Assembly: GCA_002840715.1 (NCBI GenBank)
Contig: PHBW01000008.1
Span: 120,274 to 184,273 of the forward strand
Length of the DNA stretch: 64,000 nt
Direction of reading: 5' to 3'
From: Chloroflexi bacterium HGW-Chloroflexi-4
GTDB taxonomy: Bacteria; Chloroflexota; Anaerolineae; Anaerolineales; Anaerolineaceae
The notes below the pieces were generated by a model. The model worked only from the letters and a program-made list of their open reading frames with translations. It was not told the origin of the DNA and did not search any database. A program made the translations under genes and the position numbers. Below, in pieces: positions 18,574 to 27,754 of this stretch. The first letter of the stretch is position 1. Each line of letters begins with the position of its first letter.

Positions 18574-19408
18574 TTCCACCACGCCGCTCAACGTCGCTTT
18601 TCAAGGCGAACCGGGTGCTTATTCTGAAGCTGCCCTGTTTGAATACTTTAGCGGAAAAGCAGCAGCCGTCAGTAAAGCGCGATTTGAGGATGTTTTTGAT
18701 GCTGTTGAAGATGGAACCTGTCAATTAGGTTTCATCCCCATTGAAAATTCTCTGGCCGGTAGCATTCACCGTAATTATGATCTGCTGCGTGAGCACAATC
18801 TGCATATCGTTGGTGAAACAACCCTGCGCGTGCGACACTGCCTGATCGCCGCCCCTGGTGCCAGCATGGATAAGATCACCAAAGTTATCAGTCATCCGCA
18901 AGCGCTTGACCAGTGCCGCGGATTTCTAAACCGTTGGGAAGGTGGCATTAATGCGGAACAGGTCTACGACACCGCCGGCGCCGTCAAACAGTTGGCTGAA
19001 ACTCGCAACCAGACTACAGCCGCCATTGCCAGCCGCCGTGCTGCTGAACTTTACGGCATGTCCATATTGATGGAAGGTATCGAAGATGACGAAGCCAATT
19101 TCACCCGCTTTTTAGTGCTCTCCACTGAACCTGTGGATCCCGGCAAAGACGCTAAAACTTCGATTTTGGTCTGTCTCAAAAACCTGCCTGGATCACTCTT
19201 TAAGGCTTTGAGTGTCTTCGCCCTGCGCGATATTGACCTCTCAAAACTTGAATCACGCCCTCTGATCGGCCAGCCCGGCGAGTATCAGTTCTATGTTGAT
19301 TTTGCCGGTTCCACCAAAGACCAAAAGGTCATCAGAGCCTTGAATCATCTCGAAGAATACGCGACCCTATTAAGAGTTTTGGGGTCGTATCCAAGAAAAT
19401 CTTTTTAA
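18560..19408 (+). CDS. pheA: Prephenate dehydratase
   Basis: Converts prephenate to phenylpyruvate, committing it to phenylalanine. The 282-residue monofunctional protein has a catalytic domain (about residues 10-190) opening with VAFQGEPGAYSEAALFEYF, with the key Thr-Arg-Phe motif in NFTRFLVL, and a C-terminal ACT domain (about 200-282) containing KLESRP, the ESRP motif linked to Phe binding in this family. Feedback inhibition by phenylalanine is therefore likely. It closes the aromatic operon; tyrosine and phenylalanine aminotransfer must be done elsewhere. Confidence 0.95.
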   Translation: MTNFNSTTPLNVAFQGEPGAYSEAALFEYFSGKAAAVSKARFEDVFDAVEDGTCQLGFIPIENSLAGSIHRNYDLLREHNLHIVGETTLRVRHCLIAAPGASMDKITKVISHPQALDQCRGFLNRWEGGINAEQVYDTAGAVKQLAETRNQTTAAIASRRAAELYGMSILMEGIEDDEANFTRFLVLSTEPVDPGKDAKTSILVCLKNLPGSLFKALSVFALRDIDLSKLESRPLIGQPGEYQFYVDFAGSTKDQKVIRALNHLEEYATLLRVLGSYPRKSF

Positions 19409-19454
19409 GCCCATCAAAATCTAAAAATATTGTTTAAATAAGACTTCATTTTTC

Positions 19455-19489
19455 ACACGTCACGTATAATTCAAATATCCGTGACGTGT
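19455..19489 (+). promoter_or_regulatory. Palindrome enclosing a TATAAT box upstream of purB
   Basis: ACACGTCACG (19455-19464) and CGTGACGTGT (19480-19489) form a perfect ten-base inverted repeat around a 15-base spacer that begins with TATAAT (19465-19470). As DNA it looks like an operator straddling a -10 box for purB; as RNA it could be a hairpin ending the aromatic operon, but no T-run follows. No good -35 box is seen at the right distance. Confidence 0.45.
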
Positions 19490-19543
19490 TTGTTTGTCGG
19501 GAAAAAAATTTTTTGCAACCCATTTACTTAAGGATGAATTTTT

Positions 19544-20938
19544 ATGAGCATGTATGAAAATTATCAATCCCCGTTCAGTTGGCGCTACGGATCAAAGGAA
19601 ATGCGTGAGGTATGGAGCGAGGTTAATAAACGCAAGACCTGGCGCAGGTTGTGGGTGTCGCTGGCCCGAGCCCAATCCGCATTTGGATTGGTCACGCCTG
19701 AACAGGTGACTGAACTTGATCAGCATGCCTCAGAAATCGACATGGAAGTTGCCCTGCAAATTGAATCCGAGATTCATCACGACCTGATGGCAGAACTGAA
19801 AACTTACGCTGCACAATGTCTGACTGCCGGCGGCGTGATCCACATGGGCGCAACCTCAATGGATGTAGAAGATAATGCTGACGTGCTGCGCATGAAGAGC
19901 GCGTTGAATCTGGTGGTCGATAAACTCGAAACACTTTTGCTTTCACTCGCAGACCGTATCGAAGAAACCGCTGATTTGCCTATCATGGCTTACACCCACC
20001 TGCAGCCCGCCGAACCCTCCACTTTGGGTTACAGATTATCGGTTTACGCTCAAGACCTGCTCGATGATTGGAAAGCCTTAATTAAAATCAAAGAAACCCT
20101 GCGCGGCAAAGGGTTTAAAGGTGCTGTTGGTACCTCCGCGGCTTATTTTGATCTATTGGGAGCCGCAAATTATCCGGCATTTGAAAAAGCACTCAGCGAC
20201 GATTTGAATCTTCCCTTTTATCCCATCAGCACCCAAACCTGCACACGCAAACAGGATTTTACAGTTCTAAACGCTCTGGCCAGCCTTGGGGCAGCCCTGC
20301 ACAAATTTGCTTTTGATTTGCGTGTGTTGCAATCCCCCTCCATTGGCGAGATCAGCGAATTCTTCGCCGCCAAACAGGTAGGGTCCTCCGCCATGCCCTT
20401 CAAGCGCAACCCGATCAACGCCGAGAAAATTGATTCGCTGGCGCGTCAGCTTTCAGTATATCCGCAGGTTGCCTGGCAAAACGCCGCCACCAACCTGCTT
20501 GAACGCACCCTGGATGACAGTGCCAACCGACGTACCATTTTGCCTGAATCCTTCTTGATCTGTGATGAACTGCTACAGGTGATGAACAAATTGGTCAAGA
20601 ACATGACCATTAACCACGCAGCCATTCAACGCAATCTTGAAATTTATGCTCCCTTTGCTTGCACAGAGCGTGTAATGATGGCGCTCAGCAAAAAAGGTGC
20701 AGACCGTCAGGAGACCCACGAACGCCTGCGCAATCACGCCATGACCGCATGGCAGGCTGTCCAACAAGGTGAAAAGAATCCCCTCACCTCCCTGCTTAAA
20801 AAGGATGCTTTTATCTTACAACACCTGACAGCCGTAGAGGTTGAAGCCCTTTCTGACATTACTTCTTATACAGGCATCGCGCCATCTGCTTCCCGCGAGT
20901 TGGTAATACGTATTCAAAGTTCCATAAAGGCTTCATGA
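19544..20938 (+). CDS. purB: Adenylosuccinate lyase
   Basis: Cleaves SAICAR to AICAR in the route to IMP and adenylosuccinate to AMP, releasing fumarate. The 464 residues follow the fumarase/aspartase fold: the catalytic-region block THLQPAEPSTLGYR (near residue 152), the signature SSAMPFKRNPINAEKI (near residue 283) and an early HMGATSMDVEDN block. A ribosome site (AAGGATG) precedes the ATG. It has its own upstream region with a palindrome and is separated from purL by 148 bases, so it may be transcribed separately from the main purine operon. Confidence 0.95.
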   Translation: MSMYENYQSPFSWRYGSKEMREVWSEVNKRKTWRRLWVSLARAQSAFGLVTPEQVTELDQHASEIDMEVALQIESEIHHDLMAELKTYAAQCLTAGGVIHMGATSMDVEDNADVLRMKSALNLVVDKLETLLLSLADRIEETADLPIMAYTHLQPAEPSTLGYRLSVYAQDLLDDWKALIKIKETLRGKGFKGAVGTSAAYFDLLGAANYPAFEKALSDDLNLPFYPISTQTCTRKQDFTVLNALASLGAALHKFAFDLRVLQSPSIGEISEFFAAKQVGSSAMPFKRNPINAEKIDSLARQLSVYPQVAWQNAATNLLERTLDDSANRRTILPESFLICDELLQVMNKLVKNMTINHAAIQRNLEIYAPFACTERVMMALSKKGADRQETHERLRNHAMTAWQAVQQGEKNPLTSLLKKDAFILQHLTAVEVEALSDITSYTGIAPSASRELVIRIQSSIKAS

Positions 20939-21013
20939 CTGTTTGATTTAAATTAATAAAAACCTTATTAACTCCCGTTGGTTGGTGAACTTAAGAATTT
21001 GAATATTTTAAGG

Positions 21014-21029
21014 TATATTGTCTAGACAA
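21014..21029 (+). promoter_or_regulatory. Candidate promoter/operator of the main purine operon
   Basis: A -10-like TATATT (21014-21019) overlaps a perfect 12-base palindrome TTGTCTAGACAA (21018-21029). A poor -35 (TTAAGA, 20991-20996) lies 17 bases upstream. The overlap of palindrome and -10 would suit a repressor of the purL-guaB operon, but the protein is unknown and the promoter is weakly supported. Confidence 0.35.
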
Positions 21030-21086
21030 ATTGGTTAAAGAAAACTAAAATCGAAATACACACCAATACAACGAGGATTATCTTTT

Positions 21087-24032
21087 ATGAAAGTAAACGG
21101 CTCGGCAGCAGTTTATCGTTTCATCGTTAAACCAAACACTGCCAACGACCCCCGCTCCCTCGGCTACCTTGCTGACACCCACTCGCTCTCGCTCTACCAA
21201 ATTACCCAAATTAAATGTCAAGACCTCTACTTCGTGCGAGGAGGTCTGGACCAACCAGATGCCGAAAAACTGGCAGCCCAGCTCTTGCACGACCCCGTAA
21301 CACAGTCAGTAGAGATTGACCTTCTAGAATTCCCCCTAAGAAACGCCAACCGAAACCAAAATGAAAACACCTCCTCGCGCACCATTGAGGTAGCCCTTCG
21401 GCCTGGTGTGACAGACCCCGTCGCGGAACAAATTGTTCGTGCTGGCCACCTGCTAGGCATTCCCTCGCTCGAATCCGCCTGCACCGGTCTGCGCTTCATC
21501 CTCACTGGCGGCGGGTTAACAGATGACCTGCTCCACCTGGCTGCCAAACGATTGCTCTCCAATGCAGTCATTCAAACTTATGCCCTTGGCGAAATTACTC
21601 CAACCTTTTCCACCTCGACTCAAAGTCACGATCTGGTTGAGACCATTCATTTACGCGGATTGGACGATGCCGGATTGTTGGCCGTTTCCTCCGCACGCCG
21701 CGCTGCCCTTAACCTGGCCGAGATGCATGCCATTCAAGATTACTGCATGCGAGAGAACCGCGATCTGACTGACATTGAATTTGAAATGCTCGCCCAAACC
21801 TGGAGTGAGCACTGTGTGCATAAAACTTTTAAATCACAGGTCAGCGTTTACAGCGATAAATCAGACACGCGCTCTTTTCCTGCCCATTACAGCCACCTCT
21901 TCAATCAGACCATCCGAGCTGCCACCAAACAGGTCAACGCAGATTGGGTACTATCAGCTTTCACGGAAAATGCCGGCATCGTTGAATTTGACGGCACCCA
22001 CGAACTCAGTTTTAAAGTCGAAACCCACAACCACCCCTCTGCCATCGAACCCTTTGGCGGCGCGAATACCGGCATCGGCGGCGTGATCCGCGATGTGATC
22101 GGTGTGTCTGCCAAGCCCATCGCCTCCACGGATGTGCTGTGCTTCGGACCGGCTGAACTGCCCCTCACAGAATTGCCTGAAGGAGTACTTCATCCGCGGC
22201 GCATCGCTTCAGGCGTGGTGGCTGGCATTCAGGATTACGGCAACAAGATGGGCATTCCAACTGTCAACGGTGCCATCTGGTACGACCCAGATTATGTTGC
22301 CAATCCCCTGGTGTTTTGCGGCAGTGTGGGTCTGGCACCCAAAGGCTCAAACCCTCACGCTACGACTCCCGGTGATCACATCATCGTCCTCGGCGGACGC
22401 ACCGGCCGCGACGGGCTGCGAGGAGCCACCTTCTCGTCCATGACCATGGATGCCCAAACCGGCGAGGTTTCTGGTGCTTCGGTTCAAATTGGAGCACCGG
22501 TGATTGAAAAAGGACTGGTGGATGTGCTCACGCTTGCCCGCGACCGTGGACTTTACAACGCCATCACCGATTGCGGCGCAGGCGGTTTATCCTCCGCAGT
22601 GGGTGAAATGGCGTCTGAACAAGGCGGTGATGTGCAGCTTATGAAAGTACTGCTCAAATACCCCGGCCTCGCCCCCTGGGAAATTTGGCTTTCGGAAGCC
22701 CAGGAACGCATGGTGATTGCCGTGCCTGGGAAAAATCTCAACGAGCTTGCCGATTTATGCAGCCAATACGAAGTCGAAATGACAGACATTGGCAACTTCA
22801 CCGATACAGGCCGGATGCGCGTGTTCCATGGCGCCAATGTTGTGCTTGACCTGGATAACGAGTTCCTGCACCACGGAATTCCACAGCGGCATTACTCTGC
22901 TGTGATCAATAAACCGCGGTTCGAAACCGGTCAAACTGTCAGTCTTGAAGGCAAGGCTGATACTGATCTTCGCAAAACCTTGCTTAAATTGCTGGCCCAT
23001 TCCAATATTGCTTCGAAAGAACGCACCATTCGCGATTACGATCACGAAGTTCAAGGCGGCACGGTGGTCAAGCCTTTGTGCGGATTGCGCCACGACGGCC
23101 CATCGGATGGCAGTGTGATCAAACCACTTGCCAGCCAGACCAATCATGCCTTCGTGCTTTCCAACGGATTGAACCCTGAATATGGCAAGATAGACCCCTA
23201 CCAGATGACTTGGTTGGTGATTGACGAAGCTTTCCGCAATGCAGTAGCCTGCGGCGCGGATCCCTCTCGCATCGCTATTTTGGATAACTTTTGCTGGGGC
23301 GACCCCACAAGACCTGAGATTATGGGCGACCTCGTGCAATCCGCACAAGCTTGTTTCGAAGCTGCTGTGCATTATGAGACCCCCTTCATTTCAGGCAAGG
23401 ATAGTTTCAATAATGAATACCTCGGCTCGGATGGAAAAATTCACGCCATTCCGCCTACTTTGCTCATTTCCGCTTTGGGAGTCATGCCCGACTGGCAGCA
23501 ATCTGTGACCATGGATTTTAAGCATGCCGGCAGCCTGATCTATCTGATCGGTGATTTTGCCCCTGCCTTTGGAGGCAGCCATTTCAATCTGGTTGATCCG
23601 AACCATGCCATTAAAGAAGGTCTTCCCCATTGCAGCAAGATCAACCCGCGTTTTTACCTGGCTTTTTACAAAGCCATTCAAGAGAAACTCGTATCAGCCT
23701 GCCACGATCTCAGTGAAGGCGGACTGGCTGTTGCTACTGCCGAGATGTGCATGGCCGGACGCCTCGGGGCATTGATGCAAATAAACGCCACCGACGAACC
23801 TCTTCGCTCATTATTTGGTGAGACCTCCGGCTGTTTTTTAGTTGAAGTTACCACAGAAAACAAGTCAGCATTTGAAGACCTGATGTCGAATTATTCAGTC
23901 CGGCTGATTGGAAAAGTGGAGAGTCACCAGAACATTCAATTTGATCAAGGCAGGGAATCGATATTGAATATTTCAATCACAGACCTGCTCAACGCCTGGA
24001 AAAATCGCAAGATCGCAGGAGGTCTGGAATGA
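21087..24032 (+). CDS. purL: Phosphoribosylformylglycinamidine synthase with fused N-terminal PurS-like region (PurL)
   Basis: ATP-dependent synthase that converts FGAR to FGAM using ammonia from PurQ. At 981 residues it is longer than the usual 720-760-residue small PurL and shorter than the about 1300-residue large form. Residues 1-85 and about 97-172 resemble two PurS modules, the second with IEVALRPGVTDPVAEQIV. The synthase core follows, with QTWSEHCVHKTF near residue 240, KVETHNHPSAIEPFGGANTGIGGVIRD, and ITDCGAGGLSSAVGEM. No separate purS gene is present. The stop overlaps purQ as ATGA, and PurQ is a separate chain. Confidence 0.94.
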   Translation: MKVNGSAAVYRFIVKPNTANDPRSLGYLADTHSLSLYQITQIKCQDLYFVRGGLDQPDAEKLAAQLLHDPVTQSVEIDLLEFPLRNANRNQNENTSSRTIEVALRPGVTDPVAEQIVRAGHLLGIPSLESACTGLRFILTGGGLTDDLLHLAAKRLLSNAVIQTYALGEITPTFSTSTQSHDLVETIHLRGLDDAGLLAVSSARRAALNLAEMHAIQDYCMRENRDLTDIEFEMLAQTWSEHCVHKTFKSQVSVYSDKSDTRSFPAHYSHLFNQTIRAATKQVNADWVLSAFTENAGIVEFDGTHELSFKVETHNHPSAIEPFGGANTGIGGVIRDVIGVSAKPIASTDVLCFGPAELPLTELPEGVLHPRRIASGVVAGIQDYGNKMGIPTVNGAIWYDPDYVANPLVFCGSVGLAPKGSNPHATTPGDHIIVLGGRTGRDGLRGATFSSMTMDAQTGEVSGASVQIGAPVIEKGLVDVLTLARDRGLYNAITDCGAGGLSSAVGEMASEQGGDVQLMKVLLKYPGLAPWEIWLSEAQERMVIAVPGKNLNELADLCSQYEVEMTDIGNFTDTGRMRVFHGANVVLDLDNEFLHHGIPQRHYSAVINKPRFETGQTVSLEGKADTDLRKTLLKLLAHSNIASKERTIRDYDHEVQGGTVVKPLCGLRHDGPSDGSVIKPLASQTNHAFVLSNGLNPEYGKIDPYQMTWLVIDEAFRNAVACGADPSRIAILDNFCWGDPTRPEIMGDLVQSAQACFEAAVHYETPFISGKDSFNNEYLGSDGKIHAIPPTLLISALGVMPDWQQSVTMDFKHAGSLIYLIGDFAPAFGGSHFNLVDPNHAIKEGLPHCSKINPRFYLAFYKAIQEKLVSACHDLSEGGLAVATAEMCMAGRLGALMQINATDEPLRSLFGETSGCFLVEVTTENKSAFEDLMSNYSVRLIGKVESHQNIQFDQGRESILNISITDLLNAWKNRKIAGGLE

Positions 24033-24808
24033 AACCATCAGCCTTGATTCTCTTTGCACCCGGCACCAACCGCGACGGCGATGTTGCTCAGGCACTTTCT
24101 TTGGCAGGCGCCTCTTCACGAACTATTCCATTAAAAACACTGCGCGATAATAAAATCGACTGGGCAGACCATCAAATTCTTGTTCTACCCGGCGGTTTTT
24201 CTTACGCAGATGCCCTCGGTGCCGGCAAACTGCTCGCGCTTGACCTTTCACATTATTTCATTGATCAGGTTCAGGCTTTCGTGGCCGCCGGCAAACCCGT
24301 CATCGGCATCTGCAATGGTTTTCAGGTGCTGGTGAAATCTGGAATATTACCCGGCAATGAAGCATTGACCGAAACCCGCACTGCAACATTAACTCACAAC
24401 CAGGGCAACCATTTTGAATGCCGCTGGGTAAGTTTGAAACCCGTTTCACAGAAATGTCTCTGGACGAAAAACCTAACAGAAATCATCGACTGCCCTGTGG
24501 CTCATGGTGAAGGCAATTTCACCTTAACCACCCTTGATCAGGCAAAAACGCTGTCCATTCAAGATCAAATTGCTTTGGTTTACGTTCATTCAGACGGCAA
24601 ACCGGCAGGTGGGGTTTATCCAGTCAACCCAAACGGTTCGGTTATGGATATCGCTGGTATCTGCAATCCTCAGGGCAACGTGTTGGGTTTAATGCCTCAC
24701 CCTGAAGACCATGTTTTCCCCTTCCAATCCCCAGACCGCATTCACCGTCCAGATGCGTCTGGTTTGCCGCTATTTATCAACGGCGTTCGTTATGCTTCAG
24801 AAAGTTAA
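24029..24808 (+). CDS. purQ: Phosphoribosylformylglycinamidine synthase glutaminase subunit
   Basis: Class I glutamine amidotransferase that supplies ammonia to PurL. The nucleophile is Cys95 in GICNGFQVL; the His-Pro-Glu of the triad is in LMPHPEDHVFPF near the C-terminus. GGFSYADALGAGKL near residue 55 is typical of PurQ. At 259 residues it is slightly longer than the Bacillus protein. It is translationally coupled to purL by a 4-base overlap and followed by purC after 15 bases. Confidence 0.95.
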   Translation: MKPSALILFAPGTNRDGDVAQALSLAGASSRTIPLKTLRDNKIDWADHQILVLPGGFSYADALGAGKLLALDLSHYFIDQVQAFVAAGKPVIGICNGFQVLVKSGILPGNEALTETRTATLTHNQGNHFECRWVSLKPVSQKCLWTKNLTEIIDCPVAHGEGNFTLTTLDQAKTLSIQDQIALVYVHSDGKPAGGVYPVNPNGSVMDIAGICNPQGNVLGLMPHPEDHVFPFQSPDRIHRPDASGLPLFINGVRYASES

Positions 24809-24823
24809 CCGGAGATTGAGATC

Positions 24824-25798
24824 ATGCTGACCACACAAGATATCTTACCCATCCTTTCCATGGCATATGCATCCAGTGATTTGCCAGTCACCAACCGCAT
24901 CACTGGCAAAGTTCGTGATTGGTACGATCTCCCTGGCAACCAGCGATTGCTGGTCACCACCGATCGTCTTTCTGCCTTTGACCGCAGCCTTGCTGTCGTA
25001 CCGTATAAAGGCCAGGTGCTCAACCAACTTTCAGCCTGGTGGTTCGAGAAAACCGCAGATCTGATCCCTAATCATATCCTGTCCATCCCTGACCCCAATG
25101 CAGCCATAGTTGAAAAAGTTAAGCCTTTTCCAGTAGAAGTTATTGTGCGCGGATATATCACCGGCGTCACCGAAACAGCCTTATGGCGCCGATATGAGCT
25201 GGGCGAACGAGAGATTTACGGTTACGCCTTCGAAGACGGATTACTCAAGAATCAACAGCTCCCCACACCCATCATCACCCCCACCACTAAAGGCGGAGAG
25301 ACCGGCCACGACGAACGCCTTACCTGCGTTGAAGTCGTGCAGCACGGATACCTGGATGCCAAAAGGTGGGACCAGATTCAGATTGCCGCTCTAAAAATAT
25401 TCAAACGAGGACAGCAAGTGGCTTTTGCTGCCGGTATGATCCTGGTGGATACCAAGTACGAGTTCGGTCTGGCAGAGGATGGACGCATCATGTTGATTGA
25501 TGAAGTCCACACCCCAGACTCCTCCCGCTTCTGGAAAGCTGAATCCTATACAGAACGCTTTGCCGCCGGTGAGGAACCCGAAAATTTCGACAAGGAATTC
25601 ATCCGCCGTCATTATTCCGCCCTCGGTTATCGCGGTGAAGGTGAACCACCTGTCGTGGAATCTGACCTCTGGGTGCAGGCCTCACAGCGCTACATCGATA
25701 TCTACGAATTGCTCACCAGGCGCACGTTCGTTCCGGCACCATATCCTGTCAATCCCCGCTTGATCGCCAATCTACAAAAATCAGGAGTCCTCTCATGA
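24824..25798 (+). CDS. purC: SAICAR synthetase
   Basis: Joins aspartate to CAIR with ATP. The 324-residue protein belongs to the longer PurC type (about 300 residues, compared with 237 in E. coli). It shows GKVRDWYDL, the TDRLSAFDR block, EVIVRGYITG and the later VDTKYEFGLAEDGRIMLIDE followed by PDSSRFW, all conserved. It lies between purQ and purE, and its stop overlaps the purE start as ATGA, linking the enzyme that makes CAIR with the one that uses it. Confidence 0.95.
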   Translation: MLTTQDILPILSMAYASSDLPVTNRITGKVRDWYDLPGNQRLLVTTDRLSAFDRSLAVVPYKGQVLNQLSAWWFEKTADLIPNHILSIPDPNAAIVEKVKPFPVEVIVRGYITGVTETALWRRYELGEREIYGYAFEDGLLKNQQLPTPIITPTTKGGETGHDERLTCVEVVQHGYLDAKRWDQIQIAALKIFKRGQQVAFAAGMILVDTKYEFGLAEDGRIMLIDEVHTPDSSRFWKAESYTERFAAGEEPENFDKEFIRRHYSALGYRGEGEPPVVESDLWVQASQRYIDIYELLTRRTFVPAPYPVNPRLIANLQKSGVLS

Positions 25799-26274
25799 CA
25801 CCCCTACTTGTGATTTTAATGGGTTCCAAAGCCGATTTGGCGCACGCTCAAAAAATCACTGAAGCTGCCAAGCCATTTGGATTTGATATGGAATTGCGCA
25901 TCGGATCCGCGCACAAAACTGCCTCTCATGTGCTTGAACTTCTAAAGACCTACGAATCGGATCCGCGCCCCAAGGTCTACATCACCATCGCCGGCCGCAG
26001 CAATGCGTTATCCGGTTTCACTGATGGTTGCGTCAGCGCCCCTGTTATTGCCTGTCCACCGACCTCCGATGCTTTTGGCGGCGCTGACATTTATTCCTCT
26101 CTGCGCATTCCCTCAGGCATCGCTCCCGCACTTGTGCTGGAGCCCGCCAATGCAGCTTTGCTGGCAGCCAAGATGATCGGCATAAGCGATTCCGCAATGC
26201 GTGAACGAGTCAAGGCTTTCCAGTCCGCCAATCAAAAAATAATTCTGAATGATGATCAAGACATTCAATCGTAA
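25795..26274 (+). CDS. purE: AIR carboxylase, class II PurE type
   Basis: Makes CAIR from AIR. The 159 residues begin with LLVILMGSKADLAHAQKI and contain the substrate loop IRIGSAHKT-like RIGSAHKTASHVLEL. The core reads AGRSNALSGFTDG, as in class II enzymes (metazoan PAICS, Treponema), where class I PurE has an AGMAAHLPG-type loop; DIYSSLRIPSGIAPALVLEP also matches class II. Class II enzymes use CO2 directly and need no PurK, and indeed no purK is found anywhere in this otherwise complete purine cluster. Class assignment is by motif, from memory of the families. Confidence 0.88.
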   Translation: MTPLLVILMGSKADLAHAQKITEAAKPFGFDMELRIGSAHKTASHVLELLKTYESDPRPKVYITIAGRSNALSGFTDGCVSAPVIACPPTSDAFGGADIYSSLRIPSGIAPALVLEPANAALLAAKMIGISDSAMRERVKAFQSANQKIILNDDQDIQS

Positions 26275-26311
26275 CAATAAGAGTTAAGTCCATTTATCGG
26301 AAGCAGGAAGT

Positions 26312-27754
26312 ATGGAAATAAAGAAGGATTCTCCAAAAGAAGAATGCGGTGTTCTCGGGATTTTTGCTCCCGGCGAAGATGTGGCGCGTATGGCGTTTTT
26401 CGGTCTTTTCGCCCTTCAACACCGCGGACAGGAAGCCGCCGGTCTGGCTGTATCAGATGGACAGGTCATCAGGTTGCAGAAAGAAGTTGGTTTGGTATCG
26501 CAGGTCTTTGATCCTCAAACCATCTCAAAGATGGAAGGCCACTACGCCATTGGCCATACCCGCTATTCCACCACCGGTTCACCGTCTGCCCGCAATGCAC
26601 AGCCTTTTATGATCGATACCCAATTCGGAACCATTTCTCTGGCACACAATGGCAATTTATTAAACGCCGCAGAACTGCGCACCCAATTAATGCAGCAAGG
26701 GGTGGGCATGTCTTCCACTTCTGACACCGAAGTGATGATCATGACCCTCGCCTGCTCCAAAGGGGACACCTGGTTTGATCGCATTCGCGACGCCATTCAA
26801 CATTGGGTAGGCGCTTACTCGTTAGTTTTGCTAACCCGTGACCAGGTCTTTGCCGTCCGTGATCCGTGGGGATTCAGACCGCTCAGTGTAGGAATGCTGC
26901 CCAACGGCGGCGGACACGTTGCCGCTTCTGAATTTGGTGCCCTACGTACTCTGGGATGTGTCGCGTGCCGCGAAGTACTGCCAGGTGAAATCGTCTCATT
27001 GAGTGATAAAGCACTCACAGTTTATCAGGCTTTCAAACCTCAAGCTGAAACAGCATTGTGTACTTTTGAACATATCTATTTTTCGCGACCAGACAACACC
27101 TGGGGCGGTAGAAACATCCATCAAGTCCGCCAACAATTAGGCTCCAACCTTGCCAAAGAATGGCCAGTGGATGCAGATGTGGTCATCCCCATTCCCGACT
27201 CCTCCATCCCGGCGGCCATTGGCTATGCCAACGAATCAGGCATCCCCTATAACGACGGGTTCATCAAGAATCGTTACATTGGACGCACCTTTATAGAACC
27301 TACAGATTCCTTGCGTAAGCAGGGCGTTGCTTTAAAGTACAACGTAATCATGGAAAACGTATTGAACAAACGAGTGATTATGGTGGATGATTCAATTGTC
27401 CGCGGCAATACCACCGGTCCTCTCATCCAATTGTTGAAACAAGCGGGAGCAAAAGAAGTGCATGTGCGCATCACCTGCCCACCTATTATGCATCCCTGCT
27501 TCATGGGTGTGGATATGGGTACGCGCGAAGAATTGATCGCTGCCAATAACTCGATCCCCGAGATCTGCAAGTTGGTCGGTGCAGATTCTCTGGCTTACCT
27601 GTCACTTGAAAAAATGATGGCAGCTATCGGCACTGATAAAGGTTATTGCAACGCTTGTTTCACCGGTAAATATCCGCTGCCTGTGCCGGATGGAATTAAT
27701 AAAAACGGCTTTGAAATGCCATTCGAAGCCAGGCAAGGAGCCTCAAAACTATGA
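26312..27754 (+). CDS. purF: Amidophosphoribosyltransferase
   Basis: First committed enzyme of purine synthesis: PRPP plus glutamine to phosphoribosylamine. An 11-residue propeptide precedes the nucleophile Cys12 (EECGVLGIFAP), as in the Bacillus-type enzyme. The N-terminal glutaminase domain includes QHRGQEAAGLAVSDG and GHTRYSTTG; the PRPP loop VIMVDDSIVRGNTTG is at about residue 354-368. Cysteines in CTFEHIYFSRPD and GYCNACFTGKYP fit the [4Fe-4S] form of the family. Length 480 residues. The stop overlaps the next gene as ATGA. Confidence 0.95.
   Translation: MEIKKDSPKEECGVLGIFAPGEDVARMAFFGLFALQHRGQEAAGLAVSDGQVIRLQKEVGLVSQVFDPQTISKMEGHYAIGHTRYSTTGSPSARNAQPFMIDTQFGTISLAHNGNLLNAAELRTQLMQQGVGMSSTSDTEVMIMTLACSKGDTWFDRIRDAIQHWVGAYSLVLLTRDQVFAVRDPWGFRPLSVGMLPNGGGHVAASEFGALRTLGCVACREVLPGEIVSLSDKALTVYQAFKPQAETALCTFEHIYFSRPDNTWGGRNIHQVRQQLGSNLAKEWPVDADVVIPIPDSSIPAAIGYANESGIPYNDGFIKNRYIGRTFIEPTDSLRKQGVALKYNVIMENVLNKRVIMVDDSIVRGNTTGPLIQLLKQAGAKEVHVRITCPPIMHPCFMGVDMGTREELIAANNSIPEICKLVGADSLAYLSLEKMMAAIGTDKGYCNACFTGKYPLPVPDGINKNGFEMPFEARQGASKL

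Noticed and set aside
22755..23372. 205-codon frame on the minus strand inside purL
   Set aside because: Fully contained in a gene with strong family motifs; no ribosome site or recognisable domain; a product of codon bias.
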